Below are positions 1-5,064 of a DNA stretch of 5,167 nucleotides, one piece after another. The position numbers and the translations under genes are program-made. Origin of the DNA: Thermaceae bacterium (GTDB lineage: Bacteria > Deinococcota > Deinococci > Deinococcales > Marinithermaceae). Positions within the stretch are counted from its first letter, which is position 1, and each line of letters starts with the position of its first letter. The DNA lies in contig JALVWZ010000008.1 of assembly GCA_027023115.1 (NCBI GenBank), positions 1 to 5,167 of the forward strand, read 5' to 3'. The notes under the pieces were generated by a model. The model worked only from the letters and a program-made list of their open reading frames with translations, searched no databases and had not been told where the DNA came from.

Positions 1-1242
1 AGCGGCACGACCGCCTGGATGCTGGTTTCGACCGCGCTTGTGTTATTGATGACCCCGGCGCTGGCTTTCTTCTACGGCGGGCTGGTGCGCCAGAAGAACG
101 TTCTCAACACCATGATGATGAGCTTTGGGGCGCTGGGCTTCGTGACCATCGTTTGGGCGCTGCTTGGTTATTCGCTCGCCTACGGTGCGGGTGGCAAGTT
201 CATCGGAGACCTCTCGCTGGCGTTCTTGCAGGGCATTGACCTCAAGGGCGAGATGCCGGCCCTGCTGGACGTAGCTTTTCAAGGGACCTTCGCGGTCATC
301 GCTGCGGCGCTCATCTCCGGCTCGCTGGTGGGCAGGATGCGTTTCAAGGCCTGGCTGCTGTTCATTACCCTTTGGACGGTGTTCGACTACGCGGTGCTGG
401 CGCACTGGGTCTGGGGGCCGGCGGGCGCGGCCCTCCTGAAAGACCTGGGGGCTCTCGACTTTGCCGGCGGCACCGTGGTGCACATCAACGCCGCCGTCGC
501 CGGGCTCGTTGGTGTGCTGGTGCTCGGGCGGCGCAAAGACTTTGGGCGGCTGGCGTTCCTGCCCCACAACATTCCCTTCGTGCTGCTGGGGGCGGGGCTC
601 TTGTGGTTCGGCTGGTTTGGCTTCAACGGCGGCAGCGCCTACGCCGCCGATGGCAGTGCGGCGCTGGCCTTTACCAATACATTTCTGGCGCCGGCGGCGA
701 CGATGGTCGTCTGGATGGTGCTGGAGCTGATCCAGTACGGGCGCGCCACCGCCGTGGGCGCGGCCACCGCGGCGGTGGTGGGGCTGGTGGCGATCACGCC
801 GGCGGCCGGCTTCGTCGGGCCACTGGGGGCCATTTGGGTGGGCGCTTTGGGGGCGTTGCCCAGCTACTTCTTCATTATCCACCGCCCCAAGCTGGGCCTG
901 GACGATTCCCTCGACGTCTTTGGCGCGCATGGCCTAGGGGGGATCAGCGGCGCGCTACTGACCGGTGTCTTTGCTTCGAAGGCCTGGGGCGGCACCGCGG
1001 GGTTGCTGGAGGGTAACGCATGGCAGCTCTGGGTTCAGACCGAGGCGGTGCTGGCGGCGATAGTTCTGAGCGCGGCGGCATCCTTCCTGTTACTTAAGCT
1101 GGTGGGGCTGCTTACGCCTTTGCGGGCCGACGAGCGCGAACAGGCGGTGGGCATGGACGCCGCGCAGCACGGCGAGGAGGCTTACCCGGTAACCGAGGGG
1201 GCTATCCTGGTGCTTGACGGCGAGCAGGGAGGTGCGGCATGA
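1..1242 (+). CDS. amt: Ammonium transporter Amt/AmtB, 5'-truncated by the window edge
   Basis: Inner-membrane channel of the Amt/Mep/Rh family that takes up ammonium/ammonia. The frame is open from base 1, and the residues before the first ATG (base 19) match the family (TAWMLVSTALVLL, FFYGGLVR), so the real start lies upstream; only about 10-40 residues are missing. In fragment numbering I see equivalents of the E. coli AmtB gate and pore residues: F97 (F107), W138 (W148), D153 in DFAGGTVVHINAA (D160), H161 (H168), F208 and S212 in GWFGFNGGS (F215, S219), and H310 in DVFGAHGLGG (H318). The twin histidines are intact. There is a short insertion after W138. The cytosolic tail keeps the conserved GMDAAQHGEEAY helix that couples subunits and contacts PII, followed by about 18 extra residues. 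Its stop overlaps the next gene's start (ATGA), so the two are probably translationally coupled. Confidence 0.96.
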   Translation, partial: SGTTAWMLVSTALVLLMTPALAFFYGGLVRQKNVLNTMMMSFGALGFVTIVWALLGYSLAYGAGGKFIGDLSLAFLQGIDLKGEMPALLDVAFQGTFAVIAAALISGSLVGRMRFKAWLLFITLWTVFDYAVLAHWVWGPAGAALLKDLGALDFAGGTVVHINAAVAGLVGVLVLGRRKDFGRLAFLPHNIPFVLLGAGLLWFGWFGFNGGSAYAADGSAALAFTNTFLAPAATMVVWMVLELIQYGRATAVGAATAAVVGLVAITPAAGFVGPLGAIWVGALGALPSYFFIIHRPKLGLDDSLDVFGAHGLGGISGALLTGVFASKAWGGTAGLLEGNAWQLWVQTEAVLAAIVLSAAASFLLLKLVGLLTPLRADEREQAVGMDAAQHGEEAYPVTEGAILVLDGEQGGAA

Positions 1243-1598
1243 AGATGATCGTGGCCATCATTCGGCCGGAGAAGCTGAACGACGTTCTGGAGGCCTTGTT
1301 CAAGGCCGAGGTGCGCGGCCTGACCATCAGCCGCGTCCAGGGGCACGGCGGCGGCACCGAACGGGTGGAAACCTACCGCGGCACCACCGTCAAGATGGGC
1401 CTCTACGACAAGGTCAAGCTGGAAATCGGCGTTTCCGATGGTTTCGTGGAGCCTACCATTGCCGCCATCCTTGGCTCGGCGCGTACCGGCGAGGTGGGCG
1501 ACGGCAAGATATTCGTCATGCCGGTGGAAAGGGTGGTCCGGATCAGGACTGGTGAGGAAGACGAAGCGGCGGTCACGCCGGTAAAGAAGCCTTCGTAA
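1239..1598 (+). CDS. glnK: PII nitrogen regulatory protein (GlnK/GlnB) without the uridylylation tyrosine
   Basis: A 119-residue PII protein, a trimeric cytosolic sensor of ATP/ADP and 2-oxoglutarate; by its position after amt it probably gates that transporter. It aligns to E. coli GlnB without gaps through residue 112. Conserved: MKMIVAIIRP, G35/G37, E44-Y46-R47-G48, K58, the B-loop TGEVGDGKIFV (83-93), and R101/R103 in the C-terminal signature RIRTGEEDEAA. Differences lie in the T-loop: position 51, the uridylylated Tyr of proteobacteria, is Val; position 49, the cyanobacterial phospho-Ser, is Thr; Q39, a 2-oxoglutarate ligand, is Gly; F11 is Glu. Regulation by covalent modification at Tyr51 is therefore impossible, and ligand sensing alone is likely. 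The start at 1239 has AGGGAGGT at 1226-1233 and overlaps the amt stop by 4 bases. The sequence resembles Thermus GlnK from memory. glnK is chosen over glnB only from linkage to amt. Confidence 0.95.
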   Translation: MKMIVAIIRPEKLNDVLEALFKAEVRGLTISRVQGHGGGTERVETYRGTTVKMGLYDKVKLEIGVSDGFVEPTIAAILGSARTGEVGDGKIFVMPVERVVRIRTGEEDEAAVTPVKKPS

Positions 1599-1600
1599 TA

Positions 1601-1614
1601 GCACGTAATCGTGC
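1601..1614. other. Small hairpin between the convergent stop codons
   Basis: GCACG-TAAT-CGTGC forms a perfect 5-bp stem with a 4-base loop in the 22-base gap between glnK and the DegV-like gene. There is no T tract on either side, so it is at best part of a termination region together with the longer inverted repeat just downstream. Confidence 0.35.
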
Positions 1615-1620
1615 CGCGGG

Positions 1621-2355
1621 TCATACCGGGTAGGCGAAGACCGCCAGCGCGTGTTCGCCTACCCGGCTGCGGGCAAGCGGGTCCATGGGGGCCAAGCTGC
1701 CGCTGGTCATGTGCAAACGGCTGGCGAGAACGTCTTTGAAGCGTTCCCGTACCTCTGGCGGCAGGTCGCCCACCACCGCGCGCACCCGCAGTCGTTGCTG
1801 GCGATAGCGCTTTTCCAGGAGCGCCGTCAGCGTTTCCAGAACACGGGCGCCGGGTATGGGGCGTGGTGACCGAAAGCGGCCCTGCTCGAGGGTGAATAGC
1901 GCCCAAAAACCCAGCGCGCGGCCGATGGGAGCGGCGAAGGGCGGCAGCATCCGGTTTTCCTCGAGTTTGCTGAGGTCGTGGGTAGCCAGGTAGAAGCGGC
2001 CCTCGCCGGCGAGCCGCTCCAGTTCGGCCATGACCGCCTCTTCGCCAAGGCCGCCCGCGATCAGCTCGGCAGCACGGATGGCCGCCGCTCCCAGCCCGGC
2101 GGAGCCGAGACGGGTGTTGACGATTCGCACGCGCCCCTCGAGGGCGCCGACGGCCTCGCTGGCCATCTCGTAAACGGGGCAGATTAGCGGCGAGGCGTGC
2201 AGCGACAGCAGGCGGTCGTAGTACTCCAGGTAGCGCCGGTACTGGGGCTCGAGCGGTTCTTCCGGGTTGAGCAGGAGTACTCCCCGGCGCTTTGCCGCCG
2301 CCGGGCTCAGGCTACTGCCCGGATCGGTTACGACGCCTGTTATTTCCTCGTACAC
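1621..2355 (-). CDS. Diverged DegV-family (lipid-binding-like) protein
   Basis: A 244-residue protein read with a GTG start at 2355. Family members bind fatty acids, and in Firmicutes (FakB) present them to a fatty acid kinase. Recognisable DegV landmarks: N-terminal strand and loop GVVTDPGSSLSP (about 7-18, like the usual vTDSsadLp), VRIVNTRLGSAGLGAAAIRAAELI (about 76-99, like the viDS..sS.GlG.lv segment), THDLSKLEENR (about 125-135, like dL.yLkkgGR), and a C-terminal end ARSRVGEHALAVFAYP like the family's gtHvGpGa.g..y. It is short for the family (usually about 280). The segment with the TSqPs motif seems collapsed, and where SSxLSGTyqsA is expected it reads SPLICPVYEMA, so the lipid carboxylate ligands appear absent. 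I chose GTG 2355 over the GTG at 2403 because GGGAGGAT lies just upstream and the protein then begins directly at the first strand. Lipid binding is uncertain. Third gene of the NAD operon or separately expressed. Confidence 0.78.
   Translation of the reverse strand: MYEEITGVVTDPGSSLSPAAAKRRGVLLLNPEEPLEPQYRRYLEYYDRLLSLHASPLICPVYEMASEAVGALEGRVRIVNTRLGSAGLGAAAIRAAELIAGGLGEEAVMAELERLAGEGRFYLATHDLSKLEENRMLPPFAAPIGRALGFWALFTLEQGRFRSPRPIPGARVLETLTALLEKRYRQQRLRVRAVVGDLPPEVRERFKDVLASRLHMTSGSLAPMDPLARSRVGEHALAVFAYPV
1626..1666. repeat. Perfect 13-bp inverted repeat at the end of the DegV-like gene
   Basis: The arms CCGGGTAGGCGAA (1626-1638) and TTCGCCTACCCGG (1654-1666) are exact reverse complements around a 15-base loop. 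The repeat lies within the last 15 codons of the minus-strand gene (encoding RVGE...FAYP) and 28 bases after the glnK stop. Its position between converging operons suggests a bidirectional transcription stop or mRNA 3'-end structure, but no T tract follows on either strand. The repeat itself is certain; its role is inferred. Confidence 0.7.
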
Positions 2356-2360
2356 TAGGT

Positions 2361-2368
2361 ATCCTCCC
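2361..2368 (-). promoter_or_regulatory. Shine-Dalgarno that fixes the DegV-like start at 2355
   Basis: On the minus strand GGGAGGAT lies with its GGAGG core 7 bases before the GTG at 2355-2353. The longer open frame beginning with GTG at 2403 has no comparable site and would add 16 residues with no family match, so the shorter form is preferred. Confidence 0.75.
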
Positions 2369-2377
2369 GGGTGGTTC

Positions 2378-2405
2378 AAAAAAGTCCGCACCCATGGTAG
2401 CACGG
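2378..2405 (-). terminator. Possible weak intrinsic terminator or attenuator after nadE
   Basis: On the minus strand, 19 bases after the nadE stop, the RNA could pair CCGUGCU with GGUGCGG around a 6-base loop (plus coordinates 2386-2405, 7 pairs of which 3 are G-U), followed after two bases by six U (2378-2383). The form is that of a Rho-independent terminator, but the stem is weak, and it may only dampen read-through into the DegV-like gene. No clear promoter is visible in the 69-base gap. Confidence 0.3.
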
Positions 2406-2424
2406 CTTACCGACCGGAATAAAA

Positions 2425-3279
2425 TCAGCCGTCTTCGGTGCGGAAGTCGAGCGGCCGCAGGTAGAACTCGTTGATGGCGGTGCTGCTCAGGAGGGCCACC
2501 GCCGGCAGGTGCCGCTTGTAGTGGGTGCGGTTGACGCGGCGTTTTACCGTGGCCACCTCGGCGGGCGTGTAACCAAGGGCCACGATGTACTCGTCGGGGT
2601 AACCCTTCAGGTAGTGTTCCAAGATCACGTCGGCGCGGCGGTAGCGGACTCCCAGGTCGGCCTCGTCGGTCTGCCCCGGCTCCAGGTCGGCGGTCGGTGC
2701 TTTGTGGACTATCTCGTCCGGAACTCCCAGGTGTTCGGCCAGCCCCCAAACCTGGGTCTTGTAGAGGTCGCCCAGCGGATTGACCGGCGGGCTGTCGTCG
2801 GCGTGCCAGGTGAAGTAGCCGAAGAGGCGCTCAGTTTTGTTGCCGGTTCCCAGCGGCAGGGCGTGGTACTGCTCGGACTTGTCGAAGGTGACGATCATTC
2901 GCGCCCGCGCCATGACGTTGCCCTTGCGGCGCGGCGTGATCCCTGGCGTTTGCTCGGCGTAGCCCTCGACCATGGGGGTGATGTCCACCGTTTCCAACTC
3001 GACGCCAAAGCGGGCCGCCACCAGCTCGGCGTGGCTGCGCGACTCTGGTGAAGAGTCGCGGTGCGGCAGCGAAAGGGCGTGGACCTTGTCCGGGCCGAGG
3101 GCGCGCGCTGCCAGCGCCAGCGTTACCGCCGAGTCCACCCCGCCGCTCACGGCCACCACCGCTTCTTCGTAGCCGCGGCCGTTAAGCTCTTCGCGGATGA
3201 AGCGTACCAGGGTCTTGGCCACCAGCGGGTAGTTGAGGTCGAGCACCTCGTGGTTGGTGGCGCCGCGGATGAGCTTCAT
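2425..3279 (-). CDS. nadE: NAD+ synthetase (ammonia-using synthetase subunit)
   Basis: A 284-residue NH3-dependent NAD+ synthetase of the N-type ATP pyrophosphatase fold: it adenylates nicotinic acid adenine dinucleotide with ATP and amidates it to NAD+, releasing AMP and PPi; the last step of NAD+ synthesis, in the cytosol. Visible motifs: pyrophosphate loop SGGVDS (45-50), RKGNVMARARM (118-128), GTGNKTE (144-150), GYFTWHADDSPPVNPLGDLYKTQ (154-176), PTADLEPGQTDEADLG (195-210) and THYKRHLP (252-259). Length is normal for single-domain NadE, so the glutaminase domain is not fused. The start ATG overlaps the stop of the upstream nitrilase-type gene by 4 bases (ATGA); GGAGG at 3288-3284 lies within the end of that gene. 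The tight coupling suggests the two products form one glutamine-dependent enzyme. The family assignment is firm; the ammonia source in vivo is inferred. Confidence 0.96.
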   Translation of the reverse strand: MKLIRGATNHEVLDLNYPLVAKTLVRFIREELNGRGYEEAVVAVSGGVDSAVTLALAARALGPDKVHALSLPHRDSSPESRSHAELVAARFGVELETVDITPMVEGYAEQTPGITPRRKGNVMARARMIVTFDKSEQYHALPLGTGNKTERLFGYFTWHADDSPPVNPLGDLYKTQVWGLAEHLGVPDEIVHKAPTADLEPGQTDEADLGVRYRRADVILEHYLKGYPDEYIVALGYTPAEVATVKRRVNRTHYKRHLPAVALLSSTAINEFYLRPLDFRTEDG

Positions 3280-4136
3280 AGTTCCTCCACTATCTTGCGC
3301 AGCTCCGGGAATATCAGCGGCAGGCCGGCCTTCAGGTCGGCCAGCAGGGGGTTGTCGTAGCGGACCGGCGGAATGCGCTTCAGGTCCACGTCGGCCAGCA
3401 GTACCGCTTCGGTGAACGGCGGCGCGTGGGCGATAACCTCGCCTTCGGGGCCGGCCAGCAAGCTGCCGCCGCTCATCATCTTGCCCGCCTCGCTGCCCAC
3501 CAGGCTGGCCAGGGCCACGTAAAGGCCGTGCTCGCCGGAAACGGTGCGGGCCAGCGTTTCCCAGCGCTCCACGTTGGCCGGGCGAGCGCCGGCAAAGCCG
3601 CGCGCCGGCGAGGCGGAGGGCACGTAGATTATCTCGGCCCCCTGCAAAGCGGCGATGGAAGCGGTGACGGTGTGCCAGAAGTCTTCGCAGATCAGCATGG
3701 CGGCGCGGCCAAAGCGGGTGGTGAAGGTCTTAAGCTCGTGACCGCGGTTCAGAAAGCGTTCTTCGTCGAAGACGCCGTAGGTGGGTAGGAAGATCTTGCG
3801 GTGGCGGTGAAGCAGACCGCGTCCGCCCAGCTCGAGATAAGCGGCGGTGTTGTAGTAGTCGCCGCCGTCGCGTTCGTAAAAGCCAACAATCAGGTCGAGC
3901 GGCTTTTGGTAGTGCGCGGCGTGCCACGCGCTCAGCCGGTCTTCCAGCTCGGCGGCCTCCAGCGCCAGCTCGCGCACCCCACCCTGGAGGAAGTAGCCGG
4001 TGGGGTAGGCCTCGGGGGCGACGGCCACGTCCACCTCTTCAGTGGCCAGCTTGGCCAGGGCGGCCTCGAGGTGCTCGAGATTGCGGCCTATCTGGCCCTT
4101 GGCCGGTTTTAGTTGCAAGATCGCGTGGCGCACCAT
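3276..4136 (-). CDS. Nitrilase-superfamily amidohydrolase, probable glutaminase partner of NadE
   Basis: A 286-residue carbon-nitrogen hydrolase of the nitrilase fold with the Glu-Lys-Cys triad: E42 in VAPEAYPTGY, K114 in HRHRKIFLPTYGVFDEERF, and C150 in MLICEDFWH. The stretch from the lysine (K.fLPtYgvFdE.R.) is the form found in the glutaminase domain of two-domain glutamine-dependent NAD+ synthetases, which hydrolyse glutamine and pass ammonia through a tunnel to the synthetase. Here it is a separate gene, first in the operon, overlapping nadE by 4 bases, so I infer a two-subunit enzyme or a glutaminase feeding NadE. Other nitrilase-family amidases (for example omega-amidase-like) remain possible from sequence alone. 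The start is ATG at 4136; no strong ribosome-binding site precedes it, and a TATCCT hexamer 8 bases upstream suggests a leaderless transcript. A GTG codon follows immediately as a less likely alternative start. Confidence 0.88.
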   Translation of the reverse strand: MVRHAILQLKPAKGQIGRNLEHLEAALAKLATEEVDVAVAPEAYPTGYFLQGGVRELALEAAELEDRLSAWHAAHYQKPLDLIVGFYERDGGDYYNTAAYLELGGRGLLHRHRKIFLPTYGVFDEERFLNRGHELKTFTTRFGRAAMLICEDFWHTVTASIAALQGAEIIYVPSASPARGFAGARPANVERWETLARTVSGEHGLYVALASLVGSEAGKMMSGGSLLAGPEGEVIAHAPPFTEAVLLADVDLKRIPPVRYDNPLLADLKAGLPLIFPELRKIVEEL

Positions 4137-4144
4137 ACGCCTAC

Positions 4145-4150
4145 AGGATA
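4145..4150 (-). promoter_or_regulatory. Candidate -10 element for the NAD operon, possibly leaderless
   Basis: The minus strand reads TATCCT here (TANNNT type), with 8 bases to the ATG at 4136. That spacing would start the transcript at or next to the start codon. There is no good Shine-Dalgarno and no recognisable -35 at the usual distance. Leaderless genes with such a -10 are known to be frequent in Deinococcus. Inference only. Confidence 0.35.
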
Positions 4151-4158
4151 CCCCGGGT

Positions 4159-4164
4159 TACAAT
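4159..4164 (+). promoter_or_regulatory. Candidate -10 element for the CBS-domain gene
   Basis: TACAAT differs from the TATAAT consensus at one position and would give a leader of about 40 bases before the ATG at 4210. No TTGACA-like -35 is present 16-18 bases upstream, so this is weak. It sits 8 bases from the opposing -10 candidate, so polymerases on the two strands could exclude each other. Confidence 0.35.
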
Positions 4165-4196
4165 GAAGGCTACCCAACACCCCGCTCAGACCGGGA

Positions 4197-4205
4197 AAAG
4201 GAGGT
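4197..4205 (+). promoter_or_regulatory. Strong Shine-Dalgarno that fixes the CBS-domain protein start
   Basis: AAAGGAGGT lies with its GGAGG core 5 bases before the ATG at 4210 and is nearly a full anti-SD complement. The frame stays open upstream to 4042, but that extension runs antisense through the start of the nitrilase-type gene and has no family resemblance. Confidence 0.85.
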
Positions 4206-4209
4206 TGCA

Positions 4210-4650
4210 ATGGCAACGGTACGCCAGATGTTAGACAAAAAGGGGCACGAGGTCTACACCATCGCGCCGGACGCGACCGTCCTGGAGGCGCTCGAGAAGA
4301 TGGCCGAGTACAACGTCGGGGCGCTGCCGGTGGTGGACCGCGAGGGGCGCATCGTCGGCCTCTTCTCCGAGCGCGATTACGCCCGCAAGGTCATCCTGCA
4401 GGGCAGGTCTTCCAAGGACCTGCCGGTCAGCGAGATCATGAGCAGCCACGTTCTCTACGTCACCCCCGAAACCAGCGACTGGCAGTGCATGGCGCTGATG
4501 ACCGACAAGCGCGTTCGCCACCTGCCAGTTTTGGAAGGTGACCGCCTGGTGGGTTTCATCTCCATTGGCGACGTGGTCAAGGCGATCATGGACGAACAGC
4601 AGTTCCACATCGAGCAGCTGGAGCAGTACATATCGCGCGGGATGAGCTAG
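4210..4650 (+). CDS. Two-CBS-domain (Bateman module) protein
   Basis: A 146-residue cytosolic protein made almost only of two CBS domains. Domain 1 spans about residues 7-65, with GALPVVDREGRIVGLFSERDYARKV; domain 2 about 75-130, with VRHLPVLEGDRLVGFISIGDVVKAI. Each carries the G-h-h-S-x-x-D pattern (G50...S53-E-R-D56 and G115...S118-I-G-D121) that binds the ribose of AMP, ATP or related nucleotides in other CBS pairs. A C-terminal tail FHIEQLEQYI may form a short helix. There is no fused enzyme, transporter or DNA-binding domain, so it is a stand-alone module whose partner cannot be read from the sequence. Such proteins usually act as adenylate sensors or are of unknown role. It is divergent from the NAD+ synthesis operon across 73 bases, which may be chance. 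The start ATG is set by the strong ribosome-binding site just upstream. Confidence 0.92.
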   Translation: MATVRQMLDKKGHEVYTIAPDATVLEALEKMAEYNVGALPVVDREGRIVGLFSERDYARKVILQGRSSKDLPVSEIMSSHVLYVTPETSDWQCMALMTDKRVRHLPVLEGDRLVGFISIGDVVKAIMDEQQFHIEQLEQYISRGMS

Positions 4651-4686
4651 ACGTAGAGTTCGACCACGCCGTTACGGTCACCCCCG

Positions 4687-4752
4687 TTGCCGCGAGCTTT
4701 CCCCATCACCCCAGCGAAAGCCGGGGCAGGAGCGCTTCAAAACTCGCGGCAA
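4687..4752. repeat. Nested stem-loop: 10-bp outer stem around a GAAA-capped hairpin
   Basis: TTGCCGCGAG (4687-4696) pairs exactly with CTCGCGGCAA (4743-4752); beyond a bulged C, TTT (4698-4700) can pair with AAA (4740-4742). Inside is a hairpin at 4709-4726: CCCC, an A-C mismatch, GC, loop GAAA, then GC and GGGG. The inner part resembles the 'ATCCCCGCGAAAGCGGGGAT' class of palindromes common between bacterial genes. The pairing is seen directly; the element type is inferred. Confidence 0.6.
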
Positions 4753-4876
4753 GGACTCTGCGTCGTCGTCGCCTTAACGCCAAGTCTTCTTCGACTCTAG
4801 GAGCTGCGCTGCCGGAGACTGAGCCGTTTTGGACTGGCTCACGCGAGCCTTCCGGCTCGCTTGGCGGGAATGACGA
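4700..4876. mobile_element. Possible MITE-like element with imperfect inverted ends
   Basis: The left end (from about 4702: CATCACCCCAGCGAAAGCCGG) and the reverse complement of the right end (from about 4874: CATTCCCGCCAAGCGAGCCGG, split by small indels) share a CAT..CCC..AGCGA..GCCGG pattern. This suggests an element of about 175 bases with inverted ends and no coding capacity. No target-site duplication is evident and no transposase is nearby, so it may equally be two independent copies of a palindromic intergenic repeat in opposite orientation. Confidence 0.3.
4820..4860. repeat. Two adjacent hairpins built on GAGCC/GGCTC
   Basis: TGAGCC (4820-4825) pairs with GGCTCA (4836-4841) around a 10-base loop; directly after, GCGAGCC (4843-4849) pairs with GGCTCGC (4854-4860) around TTCC. 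Both stems are perfect and share the GAGCC/GGCTC core, so alternative pairing between them is possible. There is no T tract, so an ordinary intrinsic terminator is unlikely. Confidence 0.6.
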
Positions 4877-4893
4877 GATAGCGGCATGCGGCT

Positions 4894-4934
4894 TGTAGCT
4901 CGTGGCCTGTAGTTGCAGTTCGTGATTCGTGGCT
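4894..4934. repeat. Degenerate heptamer array A
   Basis: Six units in near-perfect 7-base register starting at 4894, 4901, 4908, 4915 (one base short), 4921 and 4928, fitting the loose consensus YGTRGNN; examples are tgtagct and cgtggcc. The 14-mer at 4892-4905 recurs exactly at 5084-5097, and the 15-mer at 4898-4912 recurs exactly at 5069-5083, tying this array to array C. Confidence 0.65.
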
Positions 4935-4951
4935 CGATTTATCTCGATGTA

Positions 4952-4975
4952 GGGGCGGACCCGTGTGTCCGCCCC
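4952..4975. repeat. Strong GC hairpin, common intergenic palindrome type
   Basis: GGGGCGGAC (4952-4960) pairs perfectly with GTCCGCCCC (4967-4975) around CCGTGT. With the preceding GTA it matches the widespread 'gtaggggcg...cgcccc' palindromic repeat that I recall from intergenic regions of many bacteria, whose reverse strand gives the spurious peptide GGHTGPPL. No T tract follows, so a terminator role is doubtful. Confidence 0.6.
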
Positions 4976-4983
4976 CGCTGGTA

Positions 4984-5025
4984 CGTGGCACGTAGTACGT
5001 AGTACGTGGTGCGTGGTGGTGGTGA
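4984..5025. repeat. Degenerate heptamer array B
   Basis: Six consecutive 7-base units with no indels, starting at 4984, 4991, 4998, 5005, 5012 and 5019. The first five start CGTRG; the second and third are identical (cgtagta), as are the fourth and fifth (cgtggtg). This is the most regular of the three arrays and shares the YGTRGNN consensus with A and C. Confidence 0.7.
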
Positions 5026-5064
5026 CGAAACGGCCAACAGCGCATGACTCGTTCTGAGTGGGTC

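Noticed and set aside
43..930. Long minus-strand open frame (295 codons) opposite amt
   Set aside because: Antisense shadow in high-GC DNA: rich in R, H, Q, P and G with no family resemblance, while the plus strand encodes a complete Amt core.
372..1016. Plus-strand open frame of 214 codons inside amt
   Set aside because: Out-of-frame translation dominated by R, G and A; no motif and no RBS.
1182..1906. Minus-strand open frames across glnK and the convergent junction
   Set aside because: They overlap two well-supported genes out of frame and show no domain features.
2356..2403. N-terminal extension of the DegV-like protein from GTG 2403
   Set aside because: No ribosome-binding site, no family match, and it overlaps the terminator-like hairpin; the GTG at 2355 has a good site.
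2509..3051. Plus-strand open frame of 180 codons opposite nadE
   Set aside because: Antisense shadow of a gene with all its catalytic motifs on the minus strand.
3426..4112. Plus-strand open frames opposite the nitrilase-type gene
   Set aside because: Low-information translations opposite a gene with a complete catalytic triad.
4042..4209. Upstream extension of the CBS-domain gene
   Set aside because: Runs antisense into the divergent gene, with no CBS-like sequence; the strong SD at 4197-4205 marks ATG 4210.
4662..4679. Terminator immediately after the CBS gene
   Set aside because: Only a 4-bp GACC/GGTC dyad with no T tract.
4839..5045. Minus-strand open frame of 68 codons in the repeat tract
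   Set aside because: Made of repeat translations: GGGHTGPPLH comes from the GC palindrome and VIPAKRAGR from the other repeat. Such peptides recur as spurious predictions.
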